From assembly GCF_045635475.1 (NCBI RefSeq), contig NZ_JBJGXI010000019.1:1-64000 (forward strand): a stretch of DNA of 64,000 bases, given 5' to 3'. The DNA comes from JBJGXI01 sp045635475 (GTDB lineage Bacteria > Bacillota > Bacilli > Bacillales > Amphibacillaceae). The notes under the pieces are model-generated. The model did not search any database. It was given only the letters and a program-made list of their open reading frames with translations, and was not told the origin of the DNA. The position numbers were made by a program, and so were the translations under genes. This document shows positions 9,531 to 18,371 of the stretch, in pieces; the stretch's first letter is position 1, and every line of letters starts with the position of its first letter.

Positions 9531-10166
9531 CTAGACAATGTTGTTTCTTTTAAGAAAACGTTCTTCACATAGAATCGGAATTCCCACTCCATCTTTTTCT
9601 GCATGCATATGTAAATGTGGTTCAGTCGTGTTGCCTGAATTGCCGACTCTACCAATCGCAGTCCCACTTATTACAACTTCAGTGTATCGTGTCCGCTCCA
9701 CAATGAGAAACATAATAGATGCCGTCTTGTAATGGAAAAGCAAGCTCGATTGGTTTGTAAAACCACTAATTGCGAATATATTATACAAGCCGAAAACAAT
9801 CAATAAACATACGTTGATCCCAACCTCCAAAATATGTTTCAGCTTAGATGACACTTCAAAGTCTCGTTTCCTCTTTTTCCGCCAAGAAGATACGATTACA
9901 ACCAATAGCGCGAAGACAATTATAAATCGCAAGTAATAGCTGACCCTCGCCCAATTTCCGGATAAAAACAACCACGCGATAATCATTGCTCCAGCAAAAT
10001 TTAACGTAATCCATTCGAATTTGCTTTGCACGTCCGCTTTCCAAATCATCCAAAGAAAAGCAGTCGGGTTGAATACCCAACAGCTGTACAATTGTACTAA
10101 CCAACTTTTTACCTCATCTTCGACATAGAGCTGGCACCTTGTAAGTAATAGTATGATTTTATTCAT
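9531..10166 (-). pseudogene. Decayed membrane M23 (LytM) metallopeptidase
   Basis: Remnant of a membrane protein with an outer M23 peptidase domain. The frame open from 10166 encodes several hydrophobic helices and later ends with IGRVGNSGNTTEPHLHMHAE, the second zinc motif of M23 enzymes. Between them the homology slips to another frame, which reads YKPIELAFPLQDGIYYVSH and ends in a stop at about 9680. Then about 60 or more residues, including the first zinc motif (HxxxD), are missing. So there is one frameshift (about 9750) and one internal deletion. No active enzyme can be made. Confidence 0.75.
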
Positions 10167-10251
10167 GTTTCGTAATGTAATACGAATATATAATCAGAAA
10201 GTTTCATTCTATTTCAAATTAATCTATTAGGGGGACAGGCAACTTACCTAG

Positions 10252-10365
10252 GCCCCTTCACCGATTGAGTCTTACGTTGGCGAATTTACACAAGGCGGCA
10301 AACGAAAATATTACCACATTACAACCCTTGGAAAAGCCTATCTAAAAGAGCTGGCAGAAGAATGA
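10252..10365 (+). pseudogene. PadR-family regulator, C-terminal fragment
   Basis: The frame opens after a stop at 10249-10251 and reads PSPIESYVGEFTQGGKRKYY, then HITTLGKAYLKELAEE and stop. This is the wing and last helix of a PadR winged-helix repressor. The first 60-70 residues with the recognition helix are gone. Its TGA overlaps the ATG at 10362, the arrangement usual for PadR/HAAS gene pairs, which supports the assignment. Confidence 0.65.
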
Positions 10366-10409
10366 AAAGTTACAAAAGAAATTATCGATTTATTTATGGA
10401 GGGATTAGG

Positions 10410-10813
10410 ATGAAAAAACTAACGCAACACGTTGATTATTTGTTTAGAGATATTCCAGAAAATGAACAAAAAAACGCTGTAAAGCAAGAAGTGTTAGAGA
10501 ATCTAGAAGAAAAAACAATGAATTTAATGGCGCATGGAAAAGCCGAAGAAGATGCAATTAACAAGGTCGTGCTTGATTTTGGAGACATCGATGATTTGCT
10601 TTAACATTATGGTCAGTGTCTGTGTACAGTATCAAAAAAGGAAAACACGTACAGGTCGCTTACTGGTATAGTGTAATTATTATTGAAAATTATCTTGAAA
10701 CACCTGATTATACTTGGTTTTTATATGACATTTTCCCAATCATTTGGTGGGCGATTTACCCAGTATTTGCAGTGTTATGGTGGCCACTAAGCATGTACCA
10801 CTTCGCACGGTGA
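10410..10813 (+). pseudogene. HAAS-domain/2TM protein, broken in two
   Basis: Partner gene of the PadR fragment. Residues from the ATG at 10410 (good site GGAGGGATTAG) give a HAAS-type helical domain (YLFRDIPENEQ, then VLDFGDIDDLL) that stops at 10604. A second frame from about 10616 to 10813 carries the membrane part (WFLYDIFPIIWWAIYPVFAV, then LWWPLSMYHF), which in intact homologues follows the HAAS domain in the same chain. A frameshift, probably with loss of some sequence, lies near 10600-10660. Confidence 0.6.
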
Positions 10814-10842
10814 TGGGACCGACAGAAGACACTATATGCATA

Positions 10843-10869
10843 ATAAAAGGCAGCCACAAGGGCTGCCTT
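10843..10869 (-). terminator. Terminator of the rhamnogalacturonan enzyme gene
   Basis: On the minus strand AAGGCAGCC and GGCTGCCTT form a perfect 9-bp stem with a 5-base loop, followed by TTATTA. It begins right after the stop at 10874. Confidence 0.75.
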
Positions 10870-10873
10870 CGAT

Positions 10874-13800
10874 TTATGCTTTCATTTTACGATTTCGTAA
10901 AACTAGTAAAGCAATTCCTGCTGCGAGAATGATCGTTCCGAACAAGATCCAATTGAACATGTTTGATGCAGTGTTAGGAAGCTCGTCATCAATACCTTCG
11001 TCGTTGCCGTTGTCCTTACCACTGCCATCCCCAGGCTTGTCACCATCAGACTTACCGTCATCTGATCCTGAGTTTGTGTCGTCATCTCCCGGTGCAGTTG
11101 TTGCTTGTTCAACGAACACACCATATGTGGAGAAGTGCGGTACTTTTAGCGTGATTGTTTGCGTCTCTTCATCTACTTCTCCACCTTGAAGTTCCCACTC
11201 GCCTGACGCTTCATCAAAATAGTAGATTGCTACTTTTTCTGTATCAGCATCTCCGTCATAACCTAAGACAAGTGTATATCCACCATCAGGTGCAGTAGAA
11301 CCAGCTGGGAATTCAAATGTTACGGTAAGTACTTCACCTGCAACATCAAGTCCCTCATGCTCGACGCTATCGCCATTTTCAACTGTTACTTTTGTGCCTG
11401 AAGGCAAATCAGCTGGCATTGTAATTTTTGCTTTCGTTCCAGCAACTGTGTATGTTTGGCCCGCTGTTACTTCTTTCGCTTGGCCAAGTGTAAGTTCTGT
11501 GCTGTCACCTGGAGTTTCTCCATCATTATCACCAGTGCCGTCGTCATCACCTGGTTCACCGCTTTTCAAGCTTTCTGCAAGTTCGACGAGTACTTCACCT
11601 TGTTCTGCAGTAAGTGATTTTCCGACGCTCGCATTAACTTGATTTACATAGGCATCAAGCTGATTGTCAGCAGCATTACCATTGTCTTTTTCAGCTGACT
11701 GTTTGGCAGCAGCTAATTTGGCAGTTAGTCCATTTGCTTTGTTCCCTGCAAACTGCTCGGTTAATGCAGATAAACTGTCGAAATCAACGGTTATTGTGAA
11801 TTCGAGTGTTTCATTAACTGTGTTACCCGCTAAATCAATAGCTTCTGCAGTTAATGAATGTGTACCCACACCAAGCTCATAAGCAGCTTCGTCAATTTCT
11901 TCACAAGTTGAGCTATCGATGCCAGACAATGCATCTGTCGCTTCACATGTGATAGTTATCATTTCTGCAACGGTGTAAGTTACACCATCGTCAACTGAGA
12001 ATGTAACAGTTGGTGCTGTTTTGTCCACGTTTACTGTTACTGTTTTTGTTTCTTCTGTATTACCGGCAGCGTCAACGCTCCAGTATTGAATCGTATGGGT
12101 ACCATCCTCAACCAGTGTAACACTGTCAGCAGTTTGTTCAGACCCATCATTAACGATATAGTGTGTCGTAACATCGGATGATTCTCTGTCAGTTGCTTCA
12201 AAGCTCACTGTTACGTCTTTGTTGTACCAGTCGTTCGTAGCAGTTTGTTCCATAGTTACGGACGTTTCTGGTGCAAATTCATCGCTATGTGCAACATCGA
12301 CAACATCGATATTTGCTGTTGGTGGTGCATCCATGCCTGTACCGATAAAGAAGCTCGGGTGTGGCGGTTGGTTGTATCCAACGTTTTGCCACGCCACTGC
12401 TGCACGGTATTGGGCATCATGCATAAGTGTGTAAATTTTTTCATCAGTTGGATCGGTCGTCATATAGACGCGTAGTGCGCTAGAGTCTTCTAGACGCCAC
12501 ATTGCTTCTTCACGCCAGTCACCGAATAAATCGGCTTGCAATGCTGGTGTACCTTTTGTACCGTTATTAGACAGCGTACCATCAGCATGCAAGATTACTT
12601 CTGTTTGGTTATTTTCATAATCCCATTTCTCGATTGTGCCTACACCAGTAGTTGAAGACTCATCCCAATCGTGATTCAAAAGCTCTCGACTGAGGTCACC
12701 GTCCCACCAGATTGCAAAGTTCGCACTCGGAATGGAAGTTGAAATTTGCTCACCAGTTGTACTGTACAGCCCACCAGTTGTGCTGTTCCAAGCACCATCA
12801 ACGGCCCACGATTCAGAACCTGGATGGTTTGGATCTACGTCAGCAGTAAGTGCTCTTCCAGTGTCCAGACCTGTATGCACACCCCAGATGATTTCACCTG
12901 TTTTTGCGTCACGCATATCATAGCCGTATGGAGAGTCCGTATGCTCTTGGCCTGTAAATATTTCTAGACCATCTCGTTCTGGAATAAGATCACCAACATG
13001 CAGTGCATCCCCATGGCCGAGACCTGAGTTGTAAAGACCGGTACCATCATCATCAATTGTGATTTGACCAAAGATGATCTCATCTTTCTGATCACCGTCA
13101 ACATCAGCAACACTTAATGAGTGGTAGCCTTGACCTGCCCAGTCCGCATAGCCTTCATCACTCGTATCAAATTTCCACTCTTTCACTAGTTCACCATCTA
13201 CTAGGTTATAAGCAACTACAACGGAACGCGTGTAATACCCGCGAGACATAATTAAACTTGGTGTTTCTCCGTCTAAATATGCAACACCTGCTAAGAATCG
13301 GTCAACACGGTTCCCGTAAGTGTCACCCCATGAACCAACATCACCACGCGGTGGGTCGTATTCAACCGTATCGATTGCCGCGCCTGTTGCTCCATTAAAT
13401 ACTGTTAAAAACTCATCGCCTTGAAGGACATATCCACTCGTATAACGATGATCCGCATCAGCACGACCGATCACGTTACCCACACCGTCGACTGTGCCGT
13501 CGGCAGTTTTCATTGCTACTTCCGCTTTGCCATCGCCATCAAAATCGTAGACGATAAATTGCGTATAGTGCGCACCAGCACGGATGTTTTTACCAAGGTC
13601 AATCCTCCATAGCAAAGTGCCATCCATTTCATAAGCATCGATATACACATTTCCAGTATAACCGGATTGAGAGTTATCCTTAGAGTTGGTTGGATCCCAT
13701 TTGACGATTAACTCGTACTCACCATCGCCGTCAACATCACCGACACTGGCATCATTCGCACGATACTCATAGGGATCGCCAAGTGGTGTTTCGCCAGCTT

Positions 13801-16618
13801 CTGGCTTATTCAACGGAATATCGAAATAGTTATTTTCAAAAACCGTTGTTTTGCTGCGTGCACCTTGCTCCACGCCTCCAACAACTGGATGAACTTCATA
13901 CATTGCATCTACTGTTCCATCTACATCAACGAAGTTTGTTTTGTCGGTAATTGGTTCGTTTGTTAAGAGCTCTCCATCTCGATAAATATTAAATCCGATG
14001 TCAGTTGGGTCGGTTCCAAGCATGCGCCAGCTTACGAGCACACCTTCCTCCGTTTTCACCGCAACTGGATCGCGCTCAAGGTCCTCCATTTGTTTCAGCA
14101 AAATTGTATTAGCAGGTGTTTCTACCGTCTCTGACAATTCAGAAATACCGCCAGCATTTACTGCCGCTACTTTATAAAAATACGGAATCGTCGTTAGCAC
14201 AGTTGTGTCGGTATAGCTCGTGTCACGCGTATTGCCAACAAGTGTGTATTCACCGTCTTCATCTTCAGTACGATACACATTGTAAGAAATCGCCGTGTCA
14301 ACTGCATCCCAGTTTAAAGTAATATCATTTTTATTCACATCACCAAGTGTTATGTTTTCTGGTGCTGCTGGTACAGGTTGTGAATCGTCAATCATCGTAA
14401 CTGATAGTGGCAGTGAAGGCACAGTTTCAGTTCCGATATTGTTGACTGTCGTTACTGTATATACATATTCCATTCCAAGTGCTACTGTCGTGTCGGTATA
14501 GCTCGTGTCAGTTGTTGATTCAAGTAATTCAACATGATTAGAGCCTGCCGTTTTGCGGTACACATTGTATTTTGCTGCTCCTTCTGCTGCATCCCATGTA
14601 ATCGTCGCTGAACTGTTTTCAGGATCGAACGATTGGTCGGAAAGTGTTAAAGTAGATGGCGCCAATAAGATCGGTGTTAATTCTAAACCGTTAGCGATAC
14701 CTGTTGAACCACCAAAGTGGATATTAAATTGTCCATCGGTAATGCCGACTTCTGGAATTAGCTTTTCCGTAGACCCTTTGCTTGGTGCATTCGCACTACC
14801 ATAGTCTGTTCCTTCAATAGTAATGTCTGTACGTGCACTTCCGATGAAATCTGCGACATAAATTTTCACAGCGTACAGTCCGTTCGGTAGGTCGACATTA
14901 AAATCCCAACCATTACCAAAATATCCGATCCAGTCACGTTGGACTAAATCATCGCCACCACGGTCACGCCAGATCACTCCATCGGTACTTGCAAGCCCGT
15001 AACCACGTTCTTTCGTATAAAGTGTGTCAGGTGTCACCTCAGTAAAACCTTCTGCTACTGGTGTGCCAGCCGGACCGAAATCATATTTATATGCAGCTTC
15101 TTTCGTCGTAATTTGAACTGGCTCAGATTGCTCTGACTCACCTTTACCGTTTATAGCGGTAATCACGATATCATAAGCATTGCCTTCTTCTAAACCAGTT
15201 ACGTTCAACTGTGGAGTGGTCGACGTGCTAATCAACTCGTAATCTGACTCACTCGTAAGCTTTCGGTAGATTCTGTAAATATCGGCACCTTCAACCGGAG
15301 CCCACGCTACCACTGCACCTGCATTACTAACGTTTGAAACCGATACGCCAGTTGGTTTCTTTGGTACTGCTGCGGGTGCTTCGATATCCGCTACATAGTT
15401 TGCTAGCGGTGTATCAAGCTCCTCAATACCAGTTGATAGTATTCTAGCAACTTGAATCGCACCGTATTCCTGGAAGTGAGTGTCATCAGCTCGTCCATCT
15501 GGATACGCCTCATAAATCCCTGCGTCGAAATGCATAAACACAGCAAGCGATCCTTGTGGGCCAATTTCGTTAAAATAAGCACGACTGCTTGCACTTAGAT
15601 CAACGAGCAGCACATCTAAATCTTCTGACACTTCCTTCATCCCTTGGACATATCCTGGAAAACTCTCATTGAAAACACCAGTTGCCGAATTAAAATCACG
15701 ACGGTTAACCGGTGTGACAAGAATCGGAATCGCGCCACGCTGGCGGACACCTGTAACGTATGTTTCTAAGTACTCTTTATAATCTTCGACATTTGTGTAT
15801 CGTTCTGGAACACTTTGCGTCGCATCGTTATGGCCAAATTGAACAAGTAAGTAATCATTTGGCTTAATTTCGCGTAAAATAGTATCTAAGCGACCTTCTG
15901 AGTAGAAAGTTCGTGAGCTTCTGCCACCGATCGCCTGGTTATCAACCGTTACATCGTCCGTAAAATAACGGTCGAGCATCTGGCCCCAACCAGCTTGCGG
16001 TTTCCAGTATGGATCATACGTTTGTGCAGTTGAATCACTCGCTACAAATACTGTCGGGTGATCGGCTGCACTGCGTTCTGGCAGTTCCGTTATTGAAATG
16101 GCATTAATCTTTGCATTTGAGCCAGTAAGCTCAACCTGTAATTGCCCATCAATTAATGCAATTTCAAAATCACGCGTCGTTGTCTCACCAGAATTTAATG
16201 ACGCATCCTGGATTTTTTGGATTTGCTCCACCTTCACGCCTGTTACCGAAGCATTCTCTGTATCCCCAATCACAACGTCCACTGCATAATCACCCGCAGG
16301 TAGATCTACTAGAAATGCTGTTTCGGTAAAAGACACAAAATCCTTCTGTAACGCTTCACCGCTGTCACGATTAGTTGAAGTTACTTTGGATCTGTCTGCA
16401 AAACCATAGCCCAATTCCTCACTATAAACCGTTTGATCCGAAACCTTCGTATAGCCAGTTGCTACTTCGCCATCGTCCGTTCCAAAGTCAAAATGCTTCT
16501 CAAGTGGAGCCTCTTCCGCCAGAACTGGAATCGTCGTAAACGGAATGCTCGTTGCAACTAACAATAGACTAAGAAAAATTGCAAAATATTGCTTTATTGG
16601 AACTAACCCCTTCGCCAT
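10874..16618 (-). CDS. LPXTG-anchored rhamnogalacturonan acetylesterase-lyase fusion
   Basis: Wall-anchored pectin enzyme of 1914 residues. The order is: signal peptide (1-34); beta-sandwich domain (40-175); CE12-type SGNH esterase (about 185-395: SDSTAQ near 190, QFGHND near 259, DDTHFQ near 379); Fn3 (416-505); second beta-sandwich (506-652); two Fn3 domains (653-838); a PL11 rhamnogalacturonan lyase resembling YesW (840-1440, with repeated DVDGDG calcium loops); two Ig-like domains (1444-1609); a helical FIVAR-like segment; a beta domain; an acidic linker; LPNTA near 1879; a hydrophobic helix; and a basic tail. The ATG at 16618 has GGAGGG upstream. A frame open to 16741 has no start context. 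The fusion would deacetylate and cleave rhamnogalacturonan I. Confidence 0.9.
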   Translation of the reverse strand: MAKGLVPIKQYFAIFLSLLLVATSIPFTTIPVLAEEAPLEKHFDFGTDDGEVATGYTKVSDQTVYSEELGYGFADRSKVTSTNRDSGEALQKDFVSFTETAFLVDLPAGDYAVDVVIGDTENASVTGVKVEQIQKIQDASLNSGETTTRDFEIALIDGQLQVELTGSNAKINAISITELPERSAADHPTVFVASDSTAQTYDPYWKPQAGWGQMLDRYFTDDVTVDNQAIGGRSSRTFYSEGRLDTILREIKPNDYLLVQFGHNDATQSVPERYTNVEDYKEYLETYVTGVRQRGAIPILVTPVNRRDFNSATGVFNESFPGYVQGMKEVSEDLDVLLVDLSASSRAYFNEIGPQGSLAVFMHFDAGIYEAYPDGRADDTHFQEYGAIQVARILSTGIEELDTPLANYVADIEAPAAVPKKPTGVSVSNVSNAGAVVAWAPVEGADIYRIYRKLTSESDYELISTSTTPQLNVTGLEEGNAYDIVITAINGKGESEQSEPVQITTKEAAYKYDFGPAGTPVAEGFTEVTPDTLYTKERGYGLASTDGVIWRDRGGDDLVQRDWIGYFGNGWDFNVDLPNGLYAVKIYVADFIGSARTDITIEGTDYGSANAPSKGSTEKLIPEVGITDGQFNIHFGGSTGIANGLELTPILLAPSTLTLSDQSFDPENSSATITWDAAEGAAKYNVYRKTAGSNHVELLESTTDTSYTDTTVALGMEYVYTVTTVNNIGTETVPSLPLSVTMIDDSQPVPAAPENITLGDVNKNDITLNWDAVDTAISYNVYRTEDEDGEYTLVGNTRDTSYTDTTVLTTIPYFYKVAAVNAGGISELSETVETPANTILLKQMEDLERDPVAVKTEEGVLVSWRMLGTDPTDIGFNIYRDGELLTNEPITDKTNFVDVDGTVDAMYEVHPVVGGVEQGARSKTTVFENNYFDIPLNKPEAGETPLGDPYEYRANDASVGDVDGDGEYELIVKWDPTNSKDNSQSGYTGNVYIDAYEMDGTLLWRIDLGKNIRAGAHYTQFIVYDFDGDGKAEVAMKTADGTVDGVGNVIGRADADHRYTSGYVLQGDEFLTVFNGATGAAIDTVEYDPPRGDVGSWGDTYGNRVDRFLAGVAYLDGETPSLIMSRGYYTRSVVVAYNLVDGELVKEWKFDTSDEGYADWAGQGYHSLSVADVDGDQKDEIIFGQITIDDDGTGLYNSGLGHGDALHVGDLIPERDGLEIFTGQEHTDSPYGYDMRDAKTGEIIWGVHTGLDTGRALTADVDPNHPGSESWAVDGAWNSTTGGLYSTTGEQISTSIPSANFAIWWDGDLSRELLNHDWDESSTTGVGTIEKWDYENNQTEVILHADGTLSNNGTKGTPALQADLFGDWREEAMWRLEDSSALRVYMTTDPTDEKIYTLMHDAQYRAAVAWQNVGYNQPPHPSFFIGTGMDAPPTANIDVVDVAHSDEFAPETSVTMEQTATNDWYNKDVTVSFEATDRESSDVTTHYIVNDGSEQTADSVTLVEDGTHTIQYWSVDAAGNTEETKTVTVNVDKTAPTVTFSVDDGVTYTVAEMITITCEATDALSGIDSSTCEEIDEAAYELGVGTHSLTAEAIDLAGNTVNETLEFTITVDFDSLSALTEQFAGNKANGLTAKLAAAKQSAEKDNGNAADNQLDAYVNQVNASVGKSLTAEQGEVLVELAESLKSGEPGDDDGTGDNDGETPGDSTELTLGQAKEVTAGQTYTVAGTKAKITMPADLPSGTKVTVENGDSVEHEGLDVAGEVLTVTFEFPAGSTAPDGGYTLVLGYDGDADTEKVAIYYFDEASGEWELQGGEVDEETQTITLKVPHFSTYGVFVEQATTAPGDDDTNSGSDDGKSDGDKPGDGSGKDNGNDEGIDDELPNTASNMFNWILFGTIILAAGIALLVLRNRKMKA

Positions 16619-16744
16619 CTTCTGAAACCCTCCTACTTTTATTAGTCTAGTAGATTCTACGATGTGACTTTCAGCATCCTCCCAAGTAAACGCTAAAGCG
16701 CCTACAGCAAGAACTTTCCACCCCTCTCCGTTTGCGCACAATTG

Positions 16745-16758
16745 TTAAAGCGCTTACA
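16745..16758 (-). promoter_or_regulatory. cre-like catabolite control site
   Basis: The minus strand reads TGTAAGCGCTTTAA, matching 13 of 14 positions of the cre consensus TGWAANCGNTNWCA. It lies about 127 bp upstream of the rhamnogalacturonan enzyme start. Binding by CcpA or another LacI-family protein is inferred. Confidence 0.5.
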
Positions 16759-16931
16759 TTAGTAAATGTTAGCACATTTTGTTCGAACGGATAACATGTA
16801 GAAACAGAGGTATCTGTTAACAAATCAGAGAATGGTCCGACAGGCGTCGAAATATGGAAAGGTTTGGATGCTGGAATTTGGATAGGTGTGTCGAATTTGG
16901 AGATATCGCTTCGTTGACATATGGTAATAAG

Positions 16932-17130
16932 AAAAGCGCAGTGCGTCGCTTAGAAACGTAGCGACTGGAGCGAATCAACTGAGATAAAGGAATCATGCCC
17001 CGCGTACGGGTATATCGACGTTGGACGACAAGTCCGCTTTTAGTCGACCTTCCATAAAACTTGAATCGATGATGACTTATTGTAAGGCGATTCATGAAAG
17101 TCGCTTATTTTTTGACGCGCGGAGCTAGAC
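16932..17130. repeat. Dispersed intergenic repeat, copy 1
   Basis: Part of the roughly 450-bp gap between two minus-strand genes. It shares with the segment at 27367-27715 a 39-base identical block (17015-17053) and good similarity on both sides, from AAAAGYGCAG to CGGAGCTRG. The block contains short inverted repeats (GGAC..GTCC inside CGAC..GTCG), so the transcript could fold. The left part of the gap (16790-16915) holds only a coding-like fragment without a start. Confidence 0.7.
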
Positions 17131-17206
17131 ACTTGTACAAATTTATATACTTTCTTATCTTGGAAAAAAAGCCTACCTACATTAAAATAGATAGACTTCA
17201 TTCCAT

Positions 17207-18196
17207 TCACTCCCAAGGATAACTTAATCCCCATTGCCCACGAATTTCATCCATCATTTTCATAATTTCATAGGATTCGTTGAGTGAAATTACCGAGCTT
17301 TCTAATGCGCCTTCATGCAAACATCTGCCTACCTCTTCCGCCTCAAAGGCATAACCTTTTGCTTGTCGGTCATCCTCAAATGTTTCGATTTCCTCATTAC
17401 TATTGTTATAAAGTGTCGCTGATTTAGCTCCTATGAAGTCCGGAATAACAATGTAACCTTCTGCCCCATGAATGATTGCTTCATTTTTCAACCGTAGTTG
17501 AATGCCTCCATTTAATTGTGCTGCTTTTCCTGATGGATAGGACAGCAATACAGAGAAATGCTCGTCAACAGCTGTTTCACCAATATGCGCTGTACTGGCT
17601 ATATTATCAGGCTTTGATCCTAGGATCATCGACGCGAATGAAACAGGATAAATACCTGCATCAAGCAGCGCGCCACCACCGAGATTCTTATTTAATAATC
17701 GCCAGTCTGGATCCCATGGGGCTCGGAAACCAAAGTCCGCTTTCACGAGTCGAACATCGCCAATTTTTCCACTGTCAATCCATTCTCTTACCTTTACAAT
17801 TGGTGGTAAAAATCTCGTCCACATTGCTTCCATTAAAAACAGCTTCTTTTCTCTTGCGAAGCTAATTAGTTCCTCTAGTTCTTGTGCATTCATCGCGAAT
17901 GATTTTTCACATAGCACTGCTTTTCCTGCACGCAAGCAAGTTAATACATTTTCTTTATGAAAAGGGTGTGGTGTTCCCACATAAACTGCATCTACTTCTG
18001 GGTCTTCTGCCAGCTCCTGATAACTACCATAGCTTCTGGATATAGCAAAGTTATCCGCAAATTTTTTAGCACTTTCATTTGTCCGTGAACCAACCGCAAC
18101 TAACGCCGCATTTTTTGCATACGCTAAATCCTTGGCAAACGTATTGGATATGCCTCCTGTGCCAATAATCCCCCACCTTACCTTAGCAACTGCCAT
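17207..18196 (-). CDS. Gfo/Idh/MocA-family oxidoreductase
   Basis: NAD(P)-dependent sugar or polyol dehydrogenase of 329 residues. The Rossmann motif GIIGTGGISNTFAKDL sits at residues 9-24. The catalytic Lys is expected in CEKSFA (family motif EKP) near residue 96, and the C-terminal half has the usual sheet domain (LGGGALLDAGIYPVSFA). The substrate is not determined. A strong GAGGAGGAG precedes the ATG. It lies between the rhamnogalacturonan enzyme and an ABC importer, but gaps on both sides argue against a shared operon. Confidence 0.88.
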   Translation of the reverse strand: MAVAKVRWGIIGTGGISNTFAKDLAYAKNAALVAVGSRTNESAKKFADNFAISRSYGSYQELAEDPEVDAVYVGTPHPFHKENVLTCLRAGKAVLCEKSFAMNAQELEELISFAREKKLFLMEAMWTRFLPPIVKVREWIDSGKIGDVRLVKADFGFRAPWDPDWRLLNKNLGGGALLDAGIYPVSFASMILGSKPDNIASTAHIGETAVDEHFSVLLSYPSGKAAQLNGGIQLRLKNEAIIHGAEGYIVIPDFIGAKSATLYNNSNEEIETFEDDRQAKGYAFEAEEVGRCLHEGALESSVISLNESYEIMKMMDEIRGQWGLSYPWE

Positions 18197-18371
18197 ATAA
18201 TCTCCTCCTCATTTATATTCATTCCCCATACTTCCGTAGTCATAAGATGTCTATTGCTATTATCTCATCTATTTGGCTATAGTAAAACCAGATAGCTAAA
18301 TTACTCCGACTATCGATGTGTTCGTTCTGATTTCTTATTCAGGATTTCTTATTTAGATCAAGCATCTTTTC

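Noticed and set aside
9856..10104. Minus-strand frame of 82 codons inside the M23 remnant
   Set aside because: It is the other frame of the membrane region and shows no helix pattern. The hydrophobic reading is the ancestral one.
10836..16289. Many plus-strand open frames opposite the large rhamnogalacturonan enzyme
   Set aside because: They are low-complexity complements (Ser/Pro/Val-rich) of a GC-richer repeat protein, with no start signals.
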